Assembly: GCF_013450295.1 (NCBI RefSeq)
Contig: NZ_SKBR01000004.1
Coordinates: 124,001 to 188,000, forward strand
Direction: 5' to 3'
DNA: 64,000 nucleotides
Origin: Streptomyces sp. AJS327
Lineage (GTDB): Bacteria; Actinomycetota; Actinomycetes; Streptomycetales; Streptomycetaceae
The notes beneath the pieces were generated by a model. That model was given only the letters and a program-made list of their open reading frames with translations, made no database searches and was not told the DNA's origin. Below, piece after piece: positions 8,446 through 18,117 of this stretch (positions are counted from its first letter, which is position 1; each line of letters begins with the position of its first letter). The position numbers and the translations under genes were made by a program.

Positions 8446-9852
8446 TCAGTCTCCTGACGGTGTGCGGTCGGTGCCGCCCGCCTGGGCGGGCGCGGTACGT
8501 CCGGGGGCCCCGGCGGGTAGCGGCGACCCGGCGGCGGTCGCCGCACCGGCGTCGGCTCCGGCGGCTCGCGGGGCGGGATCGGGCGGGGTGGGGCGCAGGC
8601 TCAGCACCGCGCGGGCGGAGCCGTGCAGGCCGCGCGCGGCGGCCGCGATCGCCTCGGCGGTCACCCCGGAGAGCCGCGCGGGCAACTCGTCCACCAACTC
8701 CGCCCGGCCGAAAAGGACTTCCTGGGTGCCGACGGCACGCACGCGGGACACCAGCGAGTCGTGCTTACGGTGCGTCCCGGAGGTGCTGAGGGCCGTCGCC
8801 TGAAGCAACTCGTCCTGCCCCGGGCCGTCCTGGGCCAGCGCGGCCAACTCCTCGTCGAAGGCGTCCAGAAATGCCTGTGTCTGGTGCTCCTGGTGCGTGG
8901 TGACGCAGAGGAACGTCTCCGGGTCCCGCGCGTCCATCGGGCCGAACAGGCCGCAGCCGGTGCTGATATCGGTGACCAGCGCCTCCCGGTGGATGAGCCG
9001 CTGCTTGAGCCGCGCCGAGTCGCTCCCGGTGAGGATCGAGGTGAGCACCATGTGCGCCAGGTAGCCGTCCAGGTCCGTGTGCGGATCCGGCATGCGGTAG
9101 CCGAGGGCCGTCGCGGGCATCGGGGCGTGCGGATCGTGGTGCGTTCCACGCAACTCCTGGTCGGGCGGCGGCTCGTGGAGCGCCACGGGCTTCGGCACCG
9201 TACGCGCCGGGATGTCCTCGAAGTGGCGCCACACCAGCTCCGCCGTCCGCTCCGGATCGATGTCCCCGGCGACGGTGAGCACCGCGTTGCCCGGCGCGTA
9301 ATAGGTGTCGAAGAAGGCGGCGCACTCGTCGACGGTGGCCTGTTCCAGCTCGCTGAAGTCCCCGTAGCCGTTGTGCGCGTTCGGATAGGTCGAGTAGAGC
9401 AGGCCCGGCAACACCGTCCAGGGAAAGCCCCCGTAGGGCTTGTTCATGACGTTGAGCCGGATCTCCTCCTTCACCACCTCGACCTGGGTGCGCAGGTTCT
9501 CCTCGGTGAGCCGGGGCGCCCGCATCCGGTCCGCCTCCAGGAACAGCACGCGTTCCAACGCGGCCGAGGGGACCACCTGGTAGTAGTCGGTGTAATCCTG
9601 GTGAGTTGAGCCGTTGGCCGAACCACCGGAAGCCTGGACGTATTTGAAATGCTCCAACCGGTCCACGCTCTCACTGCCCTGGAACATCAGGTGCTCGAAG
9701 AGGTGCGCGAAGCCGGTGCGGCCCTCGGGCTCCGAGCGGAAGCCGACGTCGTAGTGGACGCTGACCCCGGCCGCCGGGACCCCCGAGATCGGATAGAGCA
9801 CCACGCGGAGGCCGTTGGGCAGTGTGAGACGCTGCGGTATCGGTGTGGGCAT
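8446..9852 (-). CDS. M16-family zinc metallopeptidase, catalytic subunit
   Basis: 468 residues. HLFEH at residues 50-54 is the inverted zinc motif HxxEH, and the distal zinc ligand Glu is about residue 130 in VVKEEIRLN, 76 residues later as expected. The second lobe carries LTGSDSARLKQRLIHREALV. The C-terminal 40 residues are a low-complexity Ala/Gly/Pro tail. It is the first gene of a two-gene unit with the inactive M16 subunit, divergent from the kinase/HopA1 pair across a 191-bp intergenic region. Proposed role: cleaving the leader of the TDQLLAGY precursors after modification. A housekeeping M16 protease remains possible. Confidence 0.88.
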   Translation of the reverse strand: MPTPIPQRLTLPNGLRVVLYPISGVPAAGVSVHYDVGFRSEPEGRTGFAHLFEHLMFQGSESVDRLEHFKYVQASGGSANGSTHQDYTDYYQVVPSAALERVLFLEADRMRAPRLTEENLRTQVEVVKEEIRLNVMNKPYGGFPWTVLPGLLYSTYPNAHNGYGDFSELEQATVDECAAFFDTYYAPGNAVLTVAGDIDPERTAELVWRHFEDIPARTVPKPVALHEPPPDQELRGTHHDPHAPMPATALGYRMPDPHTDLDGYLAHMVLTSILTGSDSARLKQRLIHREALVTDISTGCGLFGPMDARDPETFLCVTTHQEHQTQAFLDAFDEELAALAQDGPGQDELLQATALSTSGTHRKHDSLVSRVRAVGTQEVLFGRAELVDELPARLSGVTAEAIAAAARGLHGSARAVLSLRPTPPDPAPRAAGADAGAATAAGSPLPAGAPGRTAPAQAGGTDRTPSGD

Positions 9853-10043
9853 GAGAGCACCATAGAAGCCCGCGCCGCCTGCGGGAATATCGCAGAAAAC
9901 GCCTTACTTGGGGTGCGCGCGGCGGCCCGGCCACCGGTACCAGGGGAATCCGGCGCCCGGACAGGGCCTCGGAATCAAGCAACAAATCGTGTTCGTGAGC
10001 CACTTCTTGGCGCTCCGACGACGCGTCCATACGCTCCTTGACC

Positions 10044-11177
10044 ATGACTACCGACCAAGTACCGAAGGAATCCCTGACCCGTACGCGCTTCCAGCCCGTC
10101 GAGCTGGACCAGGTGCCCGAGGTCGGCGCCTTCCTGGAGCGGCTCGGGCTGGGCAGCCTAGACCCGGACAACGTGACCGCCTACGTCGGCCGGAACGACA
10201 ACTGGGCCGGGCCCACCAGCACCGGGGCCGAGGTCTTCGTGAAGCGCCTCGGCGGCGAACCCACGGACGCGGCCCGACGGTTCCGGCGCATCACCGCCTT
10301 CGAGAAGCTCGTCGCGGACTCCGGCAACCAGGAACTGCGCGGCCCCGCCTACCTGGGAGCCGACGAGGACAACCTGCTGCTCGCCTTCGAACGGCTCGAA
10401 GAGGCCCGTTCCGGACGGGAGTTGGAGGCCGACGAGGGCTTCGACGACGAGCTGTGCCGCCGCGCGGGCCGCATCATCGGCACCCTGCACACGCTTCCCG
10501 TTCCGGCGGACACGCTGGACGACACGCCCCATCCGCTGCCGTCCATCGAGGACTTCGAGGCGCTGTCCCTCCCCGTCTACGTCAACTCGGCCTTCGCGGA
10601 GCTGGAGGGCTACGGCCTGATCCAGCGCGACCCGGAGCTGATCGAGGCGCTGCGCGTACTGCGCCGTGGCGAGGCGGCGGCCCCCCGGGTGCCGACCCAC
10701 TCCGACCTGCGGCTGGACCAGTACCTGCTGCACGGCGACGAGTTGTACCTCACCGACTGGGAGGAGTTCCGGCTCGGCGACGCCGCGCGGGACGTGGGCG
10801 GCTTCGTCGGCGAGTGGCTGTACCGGGTGATCCAGGGCATCCCCAAGTCGATCGGTAAGGAGGCCGACCAGGAGGTCGGTCACGAGGTGGCCCACGAGGA
10901 CATCCTCAAGCACGGCGCCAAGGAGATCGAACGCCTCCGCCCGCGCATCGTCGCCTTCTGGGAGGGCTACCACGAGATCCGGCCCGAGACGGACGAGGGC
11001 TTCGCCACCCGCGTCGCCGCCTTCGTCGGCTGGCACATGCTCGACCGGATGCTCGCCGGGGCGCGCTTCGTGGCCCGTCTCGCCGCAACTGACCGCGCCG
11101 CCTCCGGAATTGGCCGGACGCTGCTGCTCACCCCCGACAACTTTGGTTCCGTACTCGGTCTGGAGGCCACCTCGTGA
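10044..11177 (+). CDS. Class V lanthipeptide kinase-like (LanK/TvaC type) phosphotransferase
   Basis: 377 residues. Aminoglycoside-phosphotransferase/protein-kinase-like fold: ATP Lys68 in VFVKRL, catalytic loop HSDLRLDQYLL (His219-Asp221) with Gln in place of the usual Asn, and metal Asp238 in LTDWEEF. In class V lanthipeptide and thioviridamide-type pathways such enzymes phosphorylate Ser/Thr of the precursor so a lyase can make Dha/Dhb. The start is the ATG at 10044; no strong ribosome site is visible, and a TTG two codons upstream is an alternative. The stop overlaps the GTG of the HopA1-like gene by 4 bp, the arrangement expected for this enzyme pair. I infer the substrate to be the precursors at 23-26 kb. 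Confidence 0.82.
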   Translation: MTTDQVPKESLTRTRFQPVELDQVPEVGAFLERLGLGSLDPDNVTAYVGRNDNWAGPTSTGAEVFVKRLGGEPTDAARRFRRITAFEKLVADSGNQELRGPAYLGADEDNLLLAFERLEEARSGRELEADEGFDDELCRRAGRIIGTLHTLPVPADTLDDTPHPLPSIEDFEALSLPVYVNSAFAELEGYGLIQRDPELIEALRVLRRGEAAAPRVPTHSDLRLDQYLLHGDELYLTDWEEFRLGDAARDVGGFVGEWLYRVIQGIPKSIGKEADQEVGHEVAHEDILKHGAKEIERLRPRIVAFWEGYHEIRPETDEGFATRVAAFVGWHMLDRMLAGARFVARLAATDRAASGIGRTLLLTPDNFGSVLGLEATS

Positions 11178-12142
11178 CTACTTCCATCGGACTCGTCGCG
11201 CCCGAGCTGATGTCGGCGCTGGCCGACGTCACCGTCGAGGCCGACGGCCTCCAGGCCACCGTGGGCAGCGAGGAGCTGACCGCCAAGACCGCCAACGAAC
11301 TGTCCAGGAAGCTCGGTTCGGCCCTCTACCAGCAGCTGCACGCCAACATGGGCGAGCAGGACAAGCACCGGCAGCGCGACCTGCGGGACGACGCGCTGGA
11401 GAGCCGGTTCTCCGACGCCATGCCGCACCGTACGACCGTGCTACACGGTGAACTCGTCTCCAGCGACGCCGAGTCGGAGACCCTCGTCGCCCGGCTCGAC
11501 GGCGTGCGCGTCGTGGTGCCGCGCGACCGCGTGGAGGAGGAGACCGCCGACCGCGTCGCCTTCCGCATCCCCGCGCCCCGTCCGGCCCTCTCGCCCGGCT
11601 TCTTCCTCACCGACGGCTCCCGGGGACGGACCACCGGCGCCGAGCAGACGCTCCGGCTCTACTTCCACCTGACCGGCCCCGAACACGCGCCCGCCGTCTG
11701 GGGGACCGTGCTCTCCCGGATGGAGGACCTGGGGATCCGCTACCGCACCAAGATCAGCTCCAGCCCGAAGTTCTACCCGCGACGCGACGGCATGGTCGTC
11801 TACCTGGGCCCCGACGCCTGGCACACGGCCGGCGAAATCGCCGCCGCCGCGACGGGGTTGCCCGGAGTGGGGGAGACCACCTCGCCGTTCGTCCACCGGA
11901 TCGCGAACGGCGTCGGCGCCTCCTGGGAGCCCGAGGACAACCGGGCGGGCAAGCGCGGTCTCAGCTTCGGTGAGCACCGCAGCCAGGTCGTGGCCGAGGC
12001 GATGGTCACGCACGCCCTGCGGCAGGACACCAGCTCGCTGGAGTCCGCCATCGCCGAGGCGCTGTTCGACGCCGACACCGACCCCCTCGCCCCCGCGCGC
12101 AACCTCAGCTCCCCGGCGCTTCCCGCCATCGGCCTGGCCTGA
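11174..12142 (+). CDS. HopA1-domain protein, class V lanthipeptide cyclase-like (LanY/TvaD type)
   Basis: 322 residues. The central part matches the HopA1 effector fold as found in class V lanthipeptide and thioamitide clusters: LRLYFHLTGPEHAPAVW, then LGIRYRTKISSSPKFYPRRD and MVVYLGPDAW (about residues 155-225). In those pathways this protein supports elimination or thioether cyclisation with the kinase. It starts at a GTG overlapping the kinase stop by 4 bp. The C-terminus ends in a flexible Ala/Pro tail. The family call is confident from motif and gene pair; whether it is the cyclase or a partner of the lyase is less certain. Confidence 0.85.
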   Translation: MTTSIGLVAPELMSALADVTVEADGLQATVGSEELTAKTANELSRKLGSALYQQLHANMGEQDKHRQRDLRDDALESRFSDAMPHRTTVLHGELVSSDAESETLVARLDGVRVVVPRDRVEEETADRVAFRIPAPRPALSPGFFLTDGSRGRTTGAEQTLRLYFHLTGPEHAPAVWGTVLSRMEDLGIRYRTKISSSPKFYPRRDGMVVYLGPDAWHTAGEIAAAATGLPGVGETTSPFVHRIANGVGASWEPEDNRAGKRGLSFGEHRSQVVAEAMVTHALRQDTSSLESAIAEALFDADTDPLAPARNLSSPALPAIGLA

Positions 12143-12830
12143 CACGCGGCACAGCGAACCGCGCCACCGCACCACCAGCGTCACCGCACAACCGGCAGCA
12201 CCCACACGGCACCTCACGGTGTCAGGCACCACGCACCACCAGACGGCGACATCGGCCACACGCCCATTCGCCACGCACCACAGCGCGGACCAACGCCCCT
12301 CGTCGGTCCGTGAGTTCGGGACGGACGGGGCTGCCGGAACGACGGCCGCCCCGCCCCGGAACGCACACCACCCGCGCCGACCCGTTCGCGCACACCACCC
12401 GTGGCCACCTCTCCGGCCGCGCGGCACGCGGCCCACCGCGCCACCGCCTCCCGGCCCACCGGCCAGCCCGGACGGACGTGCCCACCCGGACGGCCCGGAA
12501 CCCCGCAGCCGGTCGGCCTTCCGCCCAACACGCACTATCCGAAGGTCCGTTGCACGGACGACGCGGCAACCGGCCCCGGCTCAACCTGTCGGCCCCCGTG
12601 CTGGGGCCACCCGGCCACCGGCCACCTCGCCACCCGGGCCACCCCGGCCCCGTGGTCCCTCGCGGACCCGCCCCAAGTCCCCACGCACGGCGGCGAACAC
12701 GTACCCGGCCCCCCCCGAGTCCGCGTACGCACCGTGCCCGTACCCGGCCCCACCGGCGCCGCACCGACGACCCGGCCCCCCGGATCCGAGGCGCCCGCCC
12801 GGTGGCCACGGCCGAGATGGATGGAACCCA
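12143..12830. other. C-rich intergenic DNA, no gene seen
   Basis: Nearly 700 bp with marked C-over-G skew on the plus strand and many CCAC/CACC words. Frames here translate to Pro/His/Arg-rich strings in several phases at once, the signature of composition rather than coding. No ribosome site or codon pattern supports a gene. Confidence 0.6.
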
Positions 12831-13154
12831 ATGGAGTACGTGACGGACGGCCCACCCTGCACGCTGTCCACTGAGCGAAGGGAGAACCTGGTGCTCGGCG
12901 TGATCCGGGGCAGGCACTCGCTCTCGGAAGCCGCCGCCCGCGCCAACGTGTCGGAGCAGTCCTTCGAGGAGTGGCTGTGGGACTTCATCGACGGCGGACA
13001 CGAACGCCTCCAGGGAGCCCGCATGCGCAACCGGCCCACCCAGGTCGACCTACTCGAAGCCGAAGCCGAGGAACTGCGCCGGGCGTTGACCGAGGCCCAG
13101 CTCGAACTCAACGTCCTGCGCGAGGTGGAGAACCTGTTCCGTGACCTCTCCTGA
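12831..13154 (+). CDS. Small HTH protein resembling IS3-family OrfA
   Basis: 107 residues. Helix-turn-helix ALSEAAARANVSEQSFEEWLW-like block (about residues 31-50) followed by a leucine-zipper-like coil ending LELNVLREVENLFRDLS. The layout matches IS3 OrfA and the protein at 39270, which shares the word ANVSEQS. No OrfB follows and no terminal repeats were found, so it is either a lone OrfA relic or a domesticated DNA-binding protein. The start is the ATG at 12831; the ribosome site is weak, so an internal start is possible. Confidence 0.5.
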   Translation: MEYVTDGPPCTLSTERRENLVLGVIRGRHSLSEAAARANVSEQSFEEWLWDFIDGGHERLQGARMRNRPTQVDLLEAEAEELRRALTEAQLELNVLREVENLFRDLS

Positions 13155-13280
13155 CCACCCCCGCCAACTCCCCACCGCCCGCCGACCATCGCCACGAGCC
13201 CCACACCACTCACCCCCACACCACCCACTCCCACCCCCGCGAAGGCCCGCGCACGCGAACTCCACACCCCGAACCCCCTG

Positions 13281-13309
13281 AGCGGCCCCCACCCCCGGTG
13301 CGGGCCGCT
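13281..13309. terminator. Stem-loop, probable terminator
   Basis: AGCGGCCC pairs with GGGCCGCT across a 13-nt loop, about 130 bp after the HTH gene. Confidence 0.5.
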
Positions 13310-13466
13310 TCCTCATGCCCGGCCGGTCGTTCGCGTCCTCATACCCACCGCGCAAGTGGGGAGCGGCAATTCGGGCGATACGCGTTCACGTTCGTCCCTC
13401 GCCAACTCCCCTGGATAGCCTCCCCAACGTCGTGTGACCGCGTCGAACAGGGAGTGGGGGAAGGCC

Positions 13467-13943
13467 GTGTCCTTCGATGCTGAGTGGGCGGGACTCGTAC
13501 GGCAGGCCGCTGAGAGATCGCGAACCCAGACGAACCTCGCCGCCGCCGAGGGCGACGAAAGTGGCTCGACGGGCGGGGGGAACGCCGAATCCGGCAAGCT
13601 CAGGTCGCACAGAGCCGCTTGGACAGCCGCGGGTGAGAGCGTCGGCGACCTGAGCAAGAGCGTTCAGAAGGCGCTGACCGGGCTGGAGAGGGAACAGAAG
13701 GGCCTGGGCCCGGGCAGCCAGACAGGAGGGACCGAGTGCGGCGCGGCGCAACGGGATGTCTACACCTCCTGGAAGCGATACCTGGAGCGAGTCAGCAGTC
13801 GGTGTGAGACCCTCCGCGATCGCATGACACAGGCGGGAGGCTTCCACCACGACAACGAAGAGGACATTCGCGGAGCCTTCGCCGGGCTGACGGAGAAGTA
13901 CCGGGACACACCCGAAGTGGGTGGCCAGGACCGGGGCCGGTGA
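13467..13943 (+). CDS. WXG100-like helical protein
   Basis: 158 residues, almost all charged helix (SFDAEWAGLVRQAAERSRTQTNLA...), similar in size and texture to the ESX/WXG100-like proteins that stand in front of DUF1023 hydrolases in Streptomyces. The motif W-K near residue 100 (TSWKRYLERV) is the only WXG-like turn. I prefer the GTG at 13467, preceded by GGGGGAAGGCC, over the GTG at 13434. It ends 6 bp before the next gene, so the two are one operon. Likely role: partner or targeting subunit of the large hydrolase. Family assignment rests on layout. Confidence 0.6.
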   Translation: MSFDAEWAGLVRQAAERSRTQTNLAAAEGDESGSTGGGNAESGKLRSHRAAWTAAGESVGDLSKSVQKALTGLEREQKGLGPGSQTGGTECGAAQRDVYTSWKRYLERVSSRCETLRDRMTQAGGFHHDNEEDIRGAFAGLTEKYRDTPEVGGQDRGR

Positions 13944-13949
13944 GTCGGG

Positions 13950-15797
13950 ATGGACTACGCCACGCTGAAATCCCTGAAACCCGGCGAGTTCGAGGACGCG
14001 GCAGACGCCTACCGGGGGGCGAGCGCCATGGCCAGCGAGGCCAAGGATCGCGTCGAACAGCGGATCAGCGCCAGAATGCGCCGAGACCTGAGCGGCAAGA
14101 CAGCGAGCGCCGCGTTACGTCAGCTCCGCCAGGTCGGAAAGAACTTCCACTACGCACAGACAGAGTGCGGGCTGCTCGCCACAGCGCTGAACGGACTGGC
14201 CTTCGAACTCAAGGCGGCACAGAAGAAACTGGAGTCCGCACTCGACTCGCTGGGCGAGGGCTTCAAGGTCCGCGAGGACGGATCCGTCTACTACCCGCCC
14301 CCCAAGGAGAAGGTCGACGGGAAACTCCCAGCGGGAGGCGTGGTCACCGGCCACGCTGCGGGAAGGGACTCCGGGGTTCTCGACCCGTCAGGGCCCGCGA
14401 ATGACGCCGCTACCGCCCTGGAGCGCCAGGCCGACATGCTCGACCCGAACCAGAACCCGAATCGTGCGAGAGCCCAGAGAATCGCCAACCGCATCGCCGC
14501 CGCGGTTCAGGAGGCAACCGAAGTCGACCAGAAGTGGGCCCCGAAGCTTCGCCGACTCCGGGCCGACGACGACCTGACCGTCAGCAAGAGCGACTGGATG
14601 GACGTCCAGAAGGACACGCGAAGCGTCAGGGAGACGTCCGAAGACTATCTCGGCCATATCGCCGAGGATCCTCCGAAGAAGGGCAGCCCCCAGGAGAACG
14701 CCAGCTGGTGGAAGGGGCTTCCTCAGGACGCCAAGCACGCCTACGTATCCGTGCATCCCGCCAGCGTGGGAGCCATGGACGGCCTTCCCTCGGACGTCCG
14801 TGACGAGGCTAACCGCACGGTGCTGGCTGAGCGGCGCGCGGCCTATCAGACGGAACTCCAGTCCATACCGCCCCCACCTCCCACCATGGCAGGAAACAGC
14901 TACGAACGCAGCAAATGGAAGGAGGAACACGAAGGCCGAATAAAGCATCTGGAGCGCGCACTTGACGGAATGGATGCCATTCAGCGGCGCTTCGACCGTA
15001 CCGGAGACCGCGGATTGCCTGAGGCGTACCTACTCGGATTTGACCCCGAGGGAACGCGTGACGGGCGAGTCATCATCGCCAACGGCAACCCCGACAAGGC
15101 CGACCACACCGGGGTGTACGTGCCGGGCACCACCACCAACATGGGGAACATTGGCGGTGGTCCGGATGATTCCGGTGGTGGCAATCTGGAGCGCTCTGAA
15201 AACCTCTGGCGGGGAAGTCAACAATTGGAGCCATCGGGGAGTATGTCCACCATAACCTGGTTCGACTACAACGCTCCGGATTCGATCATCCCCATTAAGG
15301 ATGGGGATCTGGTACCGGAGGCAAGTAGGGCAGGGTACGCGCAGGAGGGGGCTCCAGCGTTGAGTGACTTCATGCGTGGAATAGAGGTTGCTCAAGGGGG
15401 AAGTGAGGGTCACAGCACCCTGATTGGGCACAGTTACGGAAGTACCGTGATCGGGGAAGCCGCCAAGGGCCGAGGCGACGGGGATCCCCTGGCGGACGAC
15501 ATCGTCGCGGTCGGTAGTCCGGGAATGCAGGTTAGCCGGGCCAGGGAACTGGGAATCGACTCGGACCGTGTCTGGGGTATGGCGTCCTCCTTCGGTCAGG
15601 ATCCGGTCCCCTCGATGGGGAGGCTAGTTGGGTTGGGGGAGGACAGTGTCGTTCCCACGGACCGTGAGTTCGGGGGCAACATCATGCGTTCCGACTCCGA
15701 AAGTCACAGCGGATACTGGGACGAGGGGTCTATCAGCCTGATGAATCAGGCGGCTGTCATTGCTGGAGCTCGCGGCGAGGTGGACCTTGACCGCTGA
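13950..15797 (+). CDS. DUF1023-type alpha/beta hydrolase with long helical N-terminus
   Basis: 615 residues. The first ~350 are helical and charged (WXG-like region DYATLKSLKPGEFEDAADAY). The last ~260 form an alpha/beta hydrolase with nucleophile elbow GHSYGS (about residue 492) and GSPGM downstream. There is no signal peptide. Proteins of this kind occur in ESX-associated or polymorphic-toxin-like cassettes; the catalytic substrate is unknown. It sits between the WXG-like gene and an overlapping lipoprotein gene (11-bp overlap), so the three probably function together at the envelope. Codon bias is looser than in the core genes. Confidence 0.75.
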   Translation: MDYATLKSLKPGEFEDAADAYRGASAMASEAKDRVEQRISARMRRDLSGKTASAALRQLRQVGKNFHYAQTECGLLATALNGLAFELKAAQKKLESALDSLGEGFKVREDGSVYYPPPKEKVDGKLPAGGVVTGHAAGRDSGVLDPSGPANDAATALERQADMLDPNQNPNRARAQRIANRIAAAVQEATEVDQKWAPKLRRLRADDDLTVSKSDWMDVQKDTRSVRETSEDYLGHIAEDPPKKGSPQENASWWKGLPQDAKHAYVSVHPASVGAMDGLPSDVRDEANRTVLAERRAAYQTELQSIPPPPPTMAGNSYERSKWKEEHEGRIKHLERALDGMDAIQRRFDRTGDRGLPEAYLLGFDPEGTRDGRVIIANGNPDKADHTGVYVPGTTTNMGNIGGGPDDSGGGNLERSENLWRGSQQLEPSGSMSTITWFDYNAPDSIIPIKDGDLVPEASRAGYAQEGAPALSDFMRGIEVAQGGSEGHSTLIGHSYGSTVIGEAAKGRGDGDPLADDIVAVGSPGMQVSRARELGIDSDRVWGMASSFGQDPVPSMGRLVGLGEDSVVPTDREFGGNIMRSDSESHSGYWDEGSISLMNQAAVIAGARGEVDLDR

Positions 15798-16296
15798 GCG
15801 AACAGTTGCAGGGATGCTGTTATTGGGTCTGACTCTCACAGGGTGTGGAAGCGTGACTGGTGCGTCTGGTGACGGTAAGGAATATCGGGTGCGGGGCAGG
15901 GAGGAGGTGCTCGATGAAACCGAAAGGAAGTCCAGTGAGATCCTTGATCTTATGAAGGTGAAGGCAAGGGTCACTAAGCCCGGAGCAGGTGTGATGGGGT
16001 GTTCGGGGTCGCAAGATGAACGCACCTACCGTGGTTGGCATCCCTGGAGTATTTGGGATGTCTCTGTGGAAGAGCTTAACGAGGTGATGGAGCGCCTTCG
16101 GCGAAGTCTCCCCAAGGCTGGCTGGGCCATCGTCAAGGACGGGCACGACAATACTCCCGCAAAGAGCGAGCAGATTCTGGCGGAGTCTCGTAAGGACGGG
16201 TTTGCCGTGGACATTCGCTTGAGAGATCGCCGACAGCACAAGAAGACATCGATTATCTCGGTAACCGTCAACTCGCTCTGCTATCGCTTCAAATAG
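15787..16296 (+). CDS. Small lipoprotein
   Basis: 169 residues from a TTG at 15787, which overlaps the end of the hydrolase gene and follows GAGGTGG. A short signal MLLLGLTLTGC gives a lipobox LTGC, so the mature protein is tethered to the membrane by its Cys. The rest is charged with no recognised domain and ends NSLCYRFK. As the last gene of the WXG/DUF1023 unit it may be an immunity or docking protein. I do not recognise the family. GC content falls in this gene compared with its left neighbours. Confidence 0.7.
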   Translation: MTAERTVAGMLLLGLTLTGCGSVTGASGDGKEYRVRGREEVLDETERKSSEILDLMKVKARVTKPGAGVMGCSGSQDERTYRGWHPWSIWDVSVEELNEVMERLRRSLPKAGWAIVKDGHDNTPAKSEQILAESRKDGFAVDIRLRDRRQHKKTSIISVTVNSLCYRFK

Positions 16297-16532
16297 TGGT
16301 CCGGTTTTCCTCGCTGGCGGATAACTCCCGCTGAGTGGGCATGCGTTTCCTGGAGGGCACGAGTACCTGGTGTCACAGGGGTTTCGGATTGGTGGGAGAA
16401 GTGATCCACCGGGGAACCTCCGGGGTCGTCGCTCGCGTCGTTTCTCGCGTAACTGTGCGACGTCGGTCTTTTCGCGCGGTATCGCGTGGAGGCGACGTGA
16501 GGTCACCGTGTACGACAGTGATGGGGGAACGG

Positions 16533-16929
16533 ATGCGTGCACGCACTCAGATCATTTCGCTGGTGTCAGCCAGCGCGGTCGTCGGCACCGCGTGATCGGA
16601 AGGCGGTTCGGCGGACGAATCGCCAGACCGGACGACCGAAACCACCTCGACCGGAACACCCGGAAGGGATTCCGCGGCCGACACCGAGGAGCGGGCGGGC
16701 AAGGGCGAGATCGCGGGCGGTCGCCGCGCGTACGCCGGGCACGGACGCTGTGTTCAGGAGGCCGTTGGGGGGCGGCGGACCGGGTTCGAGGTCTGCACGA
16801 CCGACGCCGTGCCGGAGCGTTTCGACACGACGATCTACCGCAGGCTCGGCACGCTGGTTGACGACGCGGCCAAGGCGGCCGACAAGCGCCGGGTCCGGAT
16901 CCGGGTGGCCATGTACACCTGGGGTGGTC
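16533..16929 (+). pseudogene. Phospholipase-D-like protein, 5' fragment
   Basis: The ATG at 16533 follows GGGGGAACGG and starts a signal peptide MRARTQIISLVSASAVVGTA. An in-frame TGA then interrupts at 16593-16595, yet the same frame stays open and protein-like to the insertion point (…DKRRVRIRVAMYTWGG). Joining this to the sequence after 20592 restores MYTWGGPEQTHSYAQLARHL and a complete secreted PLD-like protein. So the gene carries both a nonsense codon and a 3.66-kb insertion. Confidence 0.75.
16921..16929. repeat. 9-bp target site duplication, left copy
   Basis: GGGGTGGTC, repeated exactly at 20593-20601 on the other side of the element. ISAs1-family insertions usually duplicate 8-10 bp. 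Confidence 0.8.
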
Positions 16930-17167
16930 CAGGGCTTGATCAAGTTCCCGAGACGTGACCTTCGCCGAGGACGTCTCCACCGTCCACACCGGAACCGCCC
17001 CCGCGCCATGGCCACCTGGCGCAACCTCGCCATCGGGGTACTCCGGTCCCTCGGAGCCGACAACATCGCCAAGACCACTCGCGCAATCCGCGACCAGCCC
17101 GAACGAGTCCTCCCACTTCTCGGCATCACCAACAACCGTGACGTTCACGGAACTTGATCAAGCCCTG
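16930..17167 (+). repeat. ISAs1-derived MITE-like end, left copy (238 bp)
   Basis: Inverted repeat at each end (16930-16948 and 17149-17167) with the last ~67 codons of an ISAs1 transposase between them (VTFAEDVSTVHTGTAP… to LLGITNNRDVHGT). The left repeat is joined directly to the transposase 3' end, so it is an internal-deletion derivative. It is near identical to the inverted copy at 20353-20592, apart from a 2-bp G-run difference. Confidence 0.8.
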
Positions 17168-18106
17168 GCGATCGGAAGGGTTCTTGAACGGCTCGACGGC
17201 GACGCGCTGGACGGGTCCGTCGGCGCGTGGCTGGCTCAGCGGCACCGTGAGACGGCCCCGGTGAACGCGATGGAACCGGGCCGCCCGAAGCGGCGCGCGA
17301 TCGCGGTCGACGGCAAGGCCCTACGCGGATCGGCCCGGCTCGAACAGCCCCGTCGACATCTGCTGTCCGCCGTCACCCACGAGCGGCCCCTCACGCTCGC
17401 CCAGGCCGAAATCGGACGCGAGACCAACGAGACCACGCACTTCAAGCCCCTCCTGGCACCCCTCGACCTGCGAGGCAACGTGATCACCTTCGATGCGCTG
17501 CACTCAGTGAAAGCCAACGTCACCTGGCTCGTCGAGACCAAACAAGCGCACTACATCGCCGTGATCAAGACCAACCAGCCCACCGTCTGGACCCAGTTGA
17601 ACGGACTTCGATGGACGGCTGTCCCCATCCAGCACACCGCGTCCAACACCGGACACGGCCGCCGCGAGTCCCGCTCGGTCAAGACCGTCGCAATCAACGA
17701 GAACCTCGGCGGCATCGCCTTCCCCCACGCGAAACTCGCCCTGCGCGTCCACCGCCGCCGCAGGAAGAGCGGAGAGAGGGAGACCCGGGAGACCATCTAC
17801 GCGGTCACCAGCCTCGACACCCATCAGGCCACCCCGGCCGAACTGGCCACTTACCTGCGCGGACGCTGGGCCGTCGAGAACTCCAGCCACCACATCAGGG
17901 ACGTCACCTTCGGCGAGGACGCCTCCACGGTTCACGCCGGCACCGCGCCCCGGGCGATGGCCGTCTTCCGGAACCTCGCGATCGGCACCCTCAAAGCAGC
18001 GAAAGCAGCCAACCTGGCCAAAACCACCCGAGCCATCCGCGACAACCCCGAACGAGCCCTCCCGCTCCTGGGCATCACCAACAACACAACCATCCCGGGA
18101 ACTTGA
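17168..18106 (+). pseudogene. ISAs1-family transposase, 5'-truncated
   Basis: About 312 codons of an ISAs1 DDE transposase. The catalytic-core words AVDGKALRGS, VITFDALHS and RGRWAVENSSHH are intact to the stop at 18106. The first ~80-100 residues are missing: the frame begins right at the inner repeat of the left MITE-like element. A third inverted repeat copy, GGAACTTGATCACGCCCTG with one mismatch, lies at 18099-18117. Frames that begin upstream read through the MITE-like element out of phase and are not a real N-terminus. It is probably inactive unless supplied in trans. Confidence 0.75.
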
Positions 18107-18117
18107 TCACGCCCTGA

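Noticed and set aside
12302..12874. Pro/Arg/His-rich frames in three phases
   Set aside because: All frames are open together because of C-rich composition; no ribosome site.
16955..17167. N-terminus of the 383-codon frame ending at 18106
   Set aside because: Reads the MITE-like element out of phase with its residual transposase codons; not a true start of the transposase.
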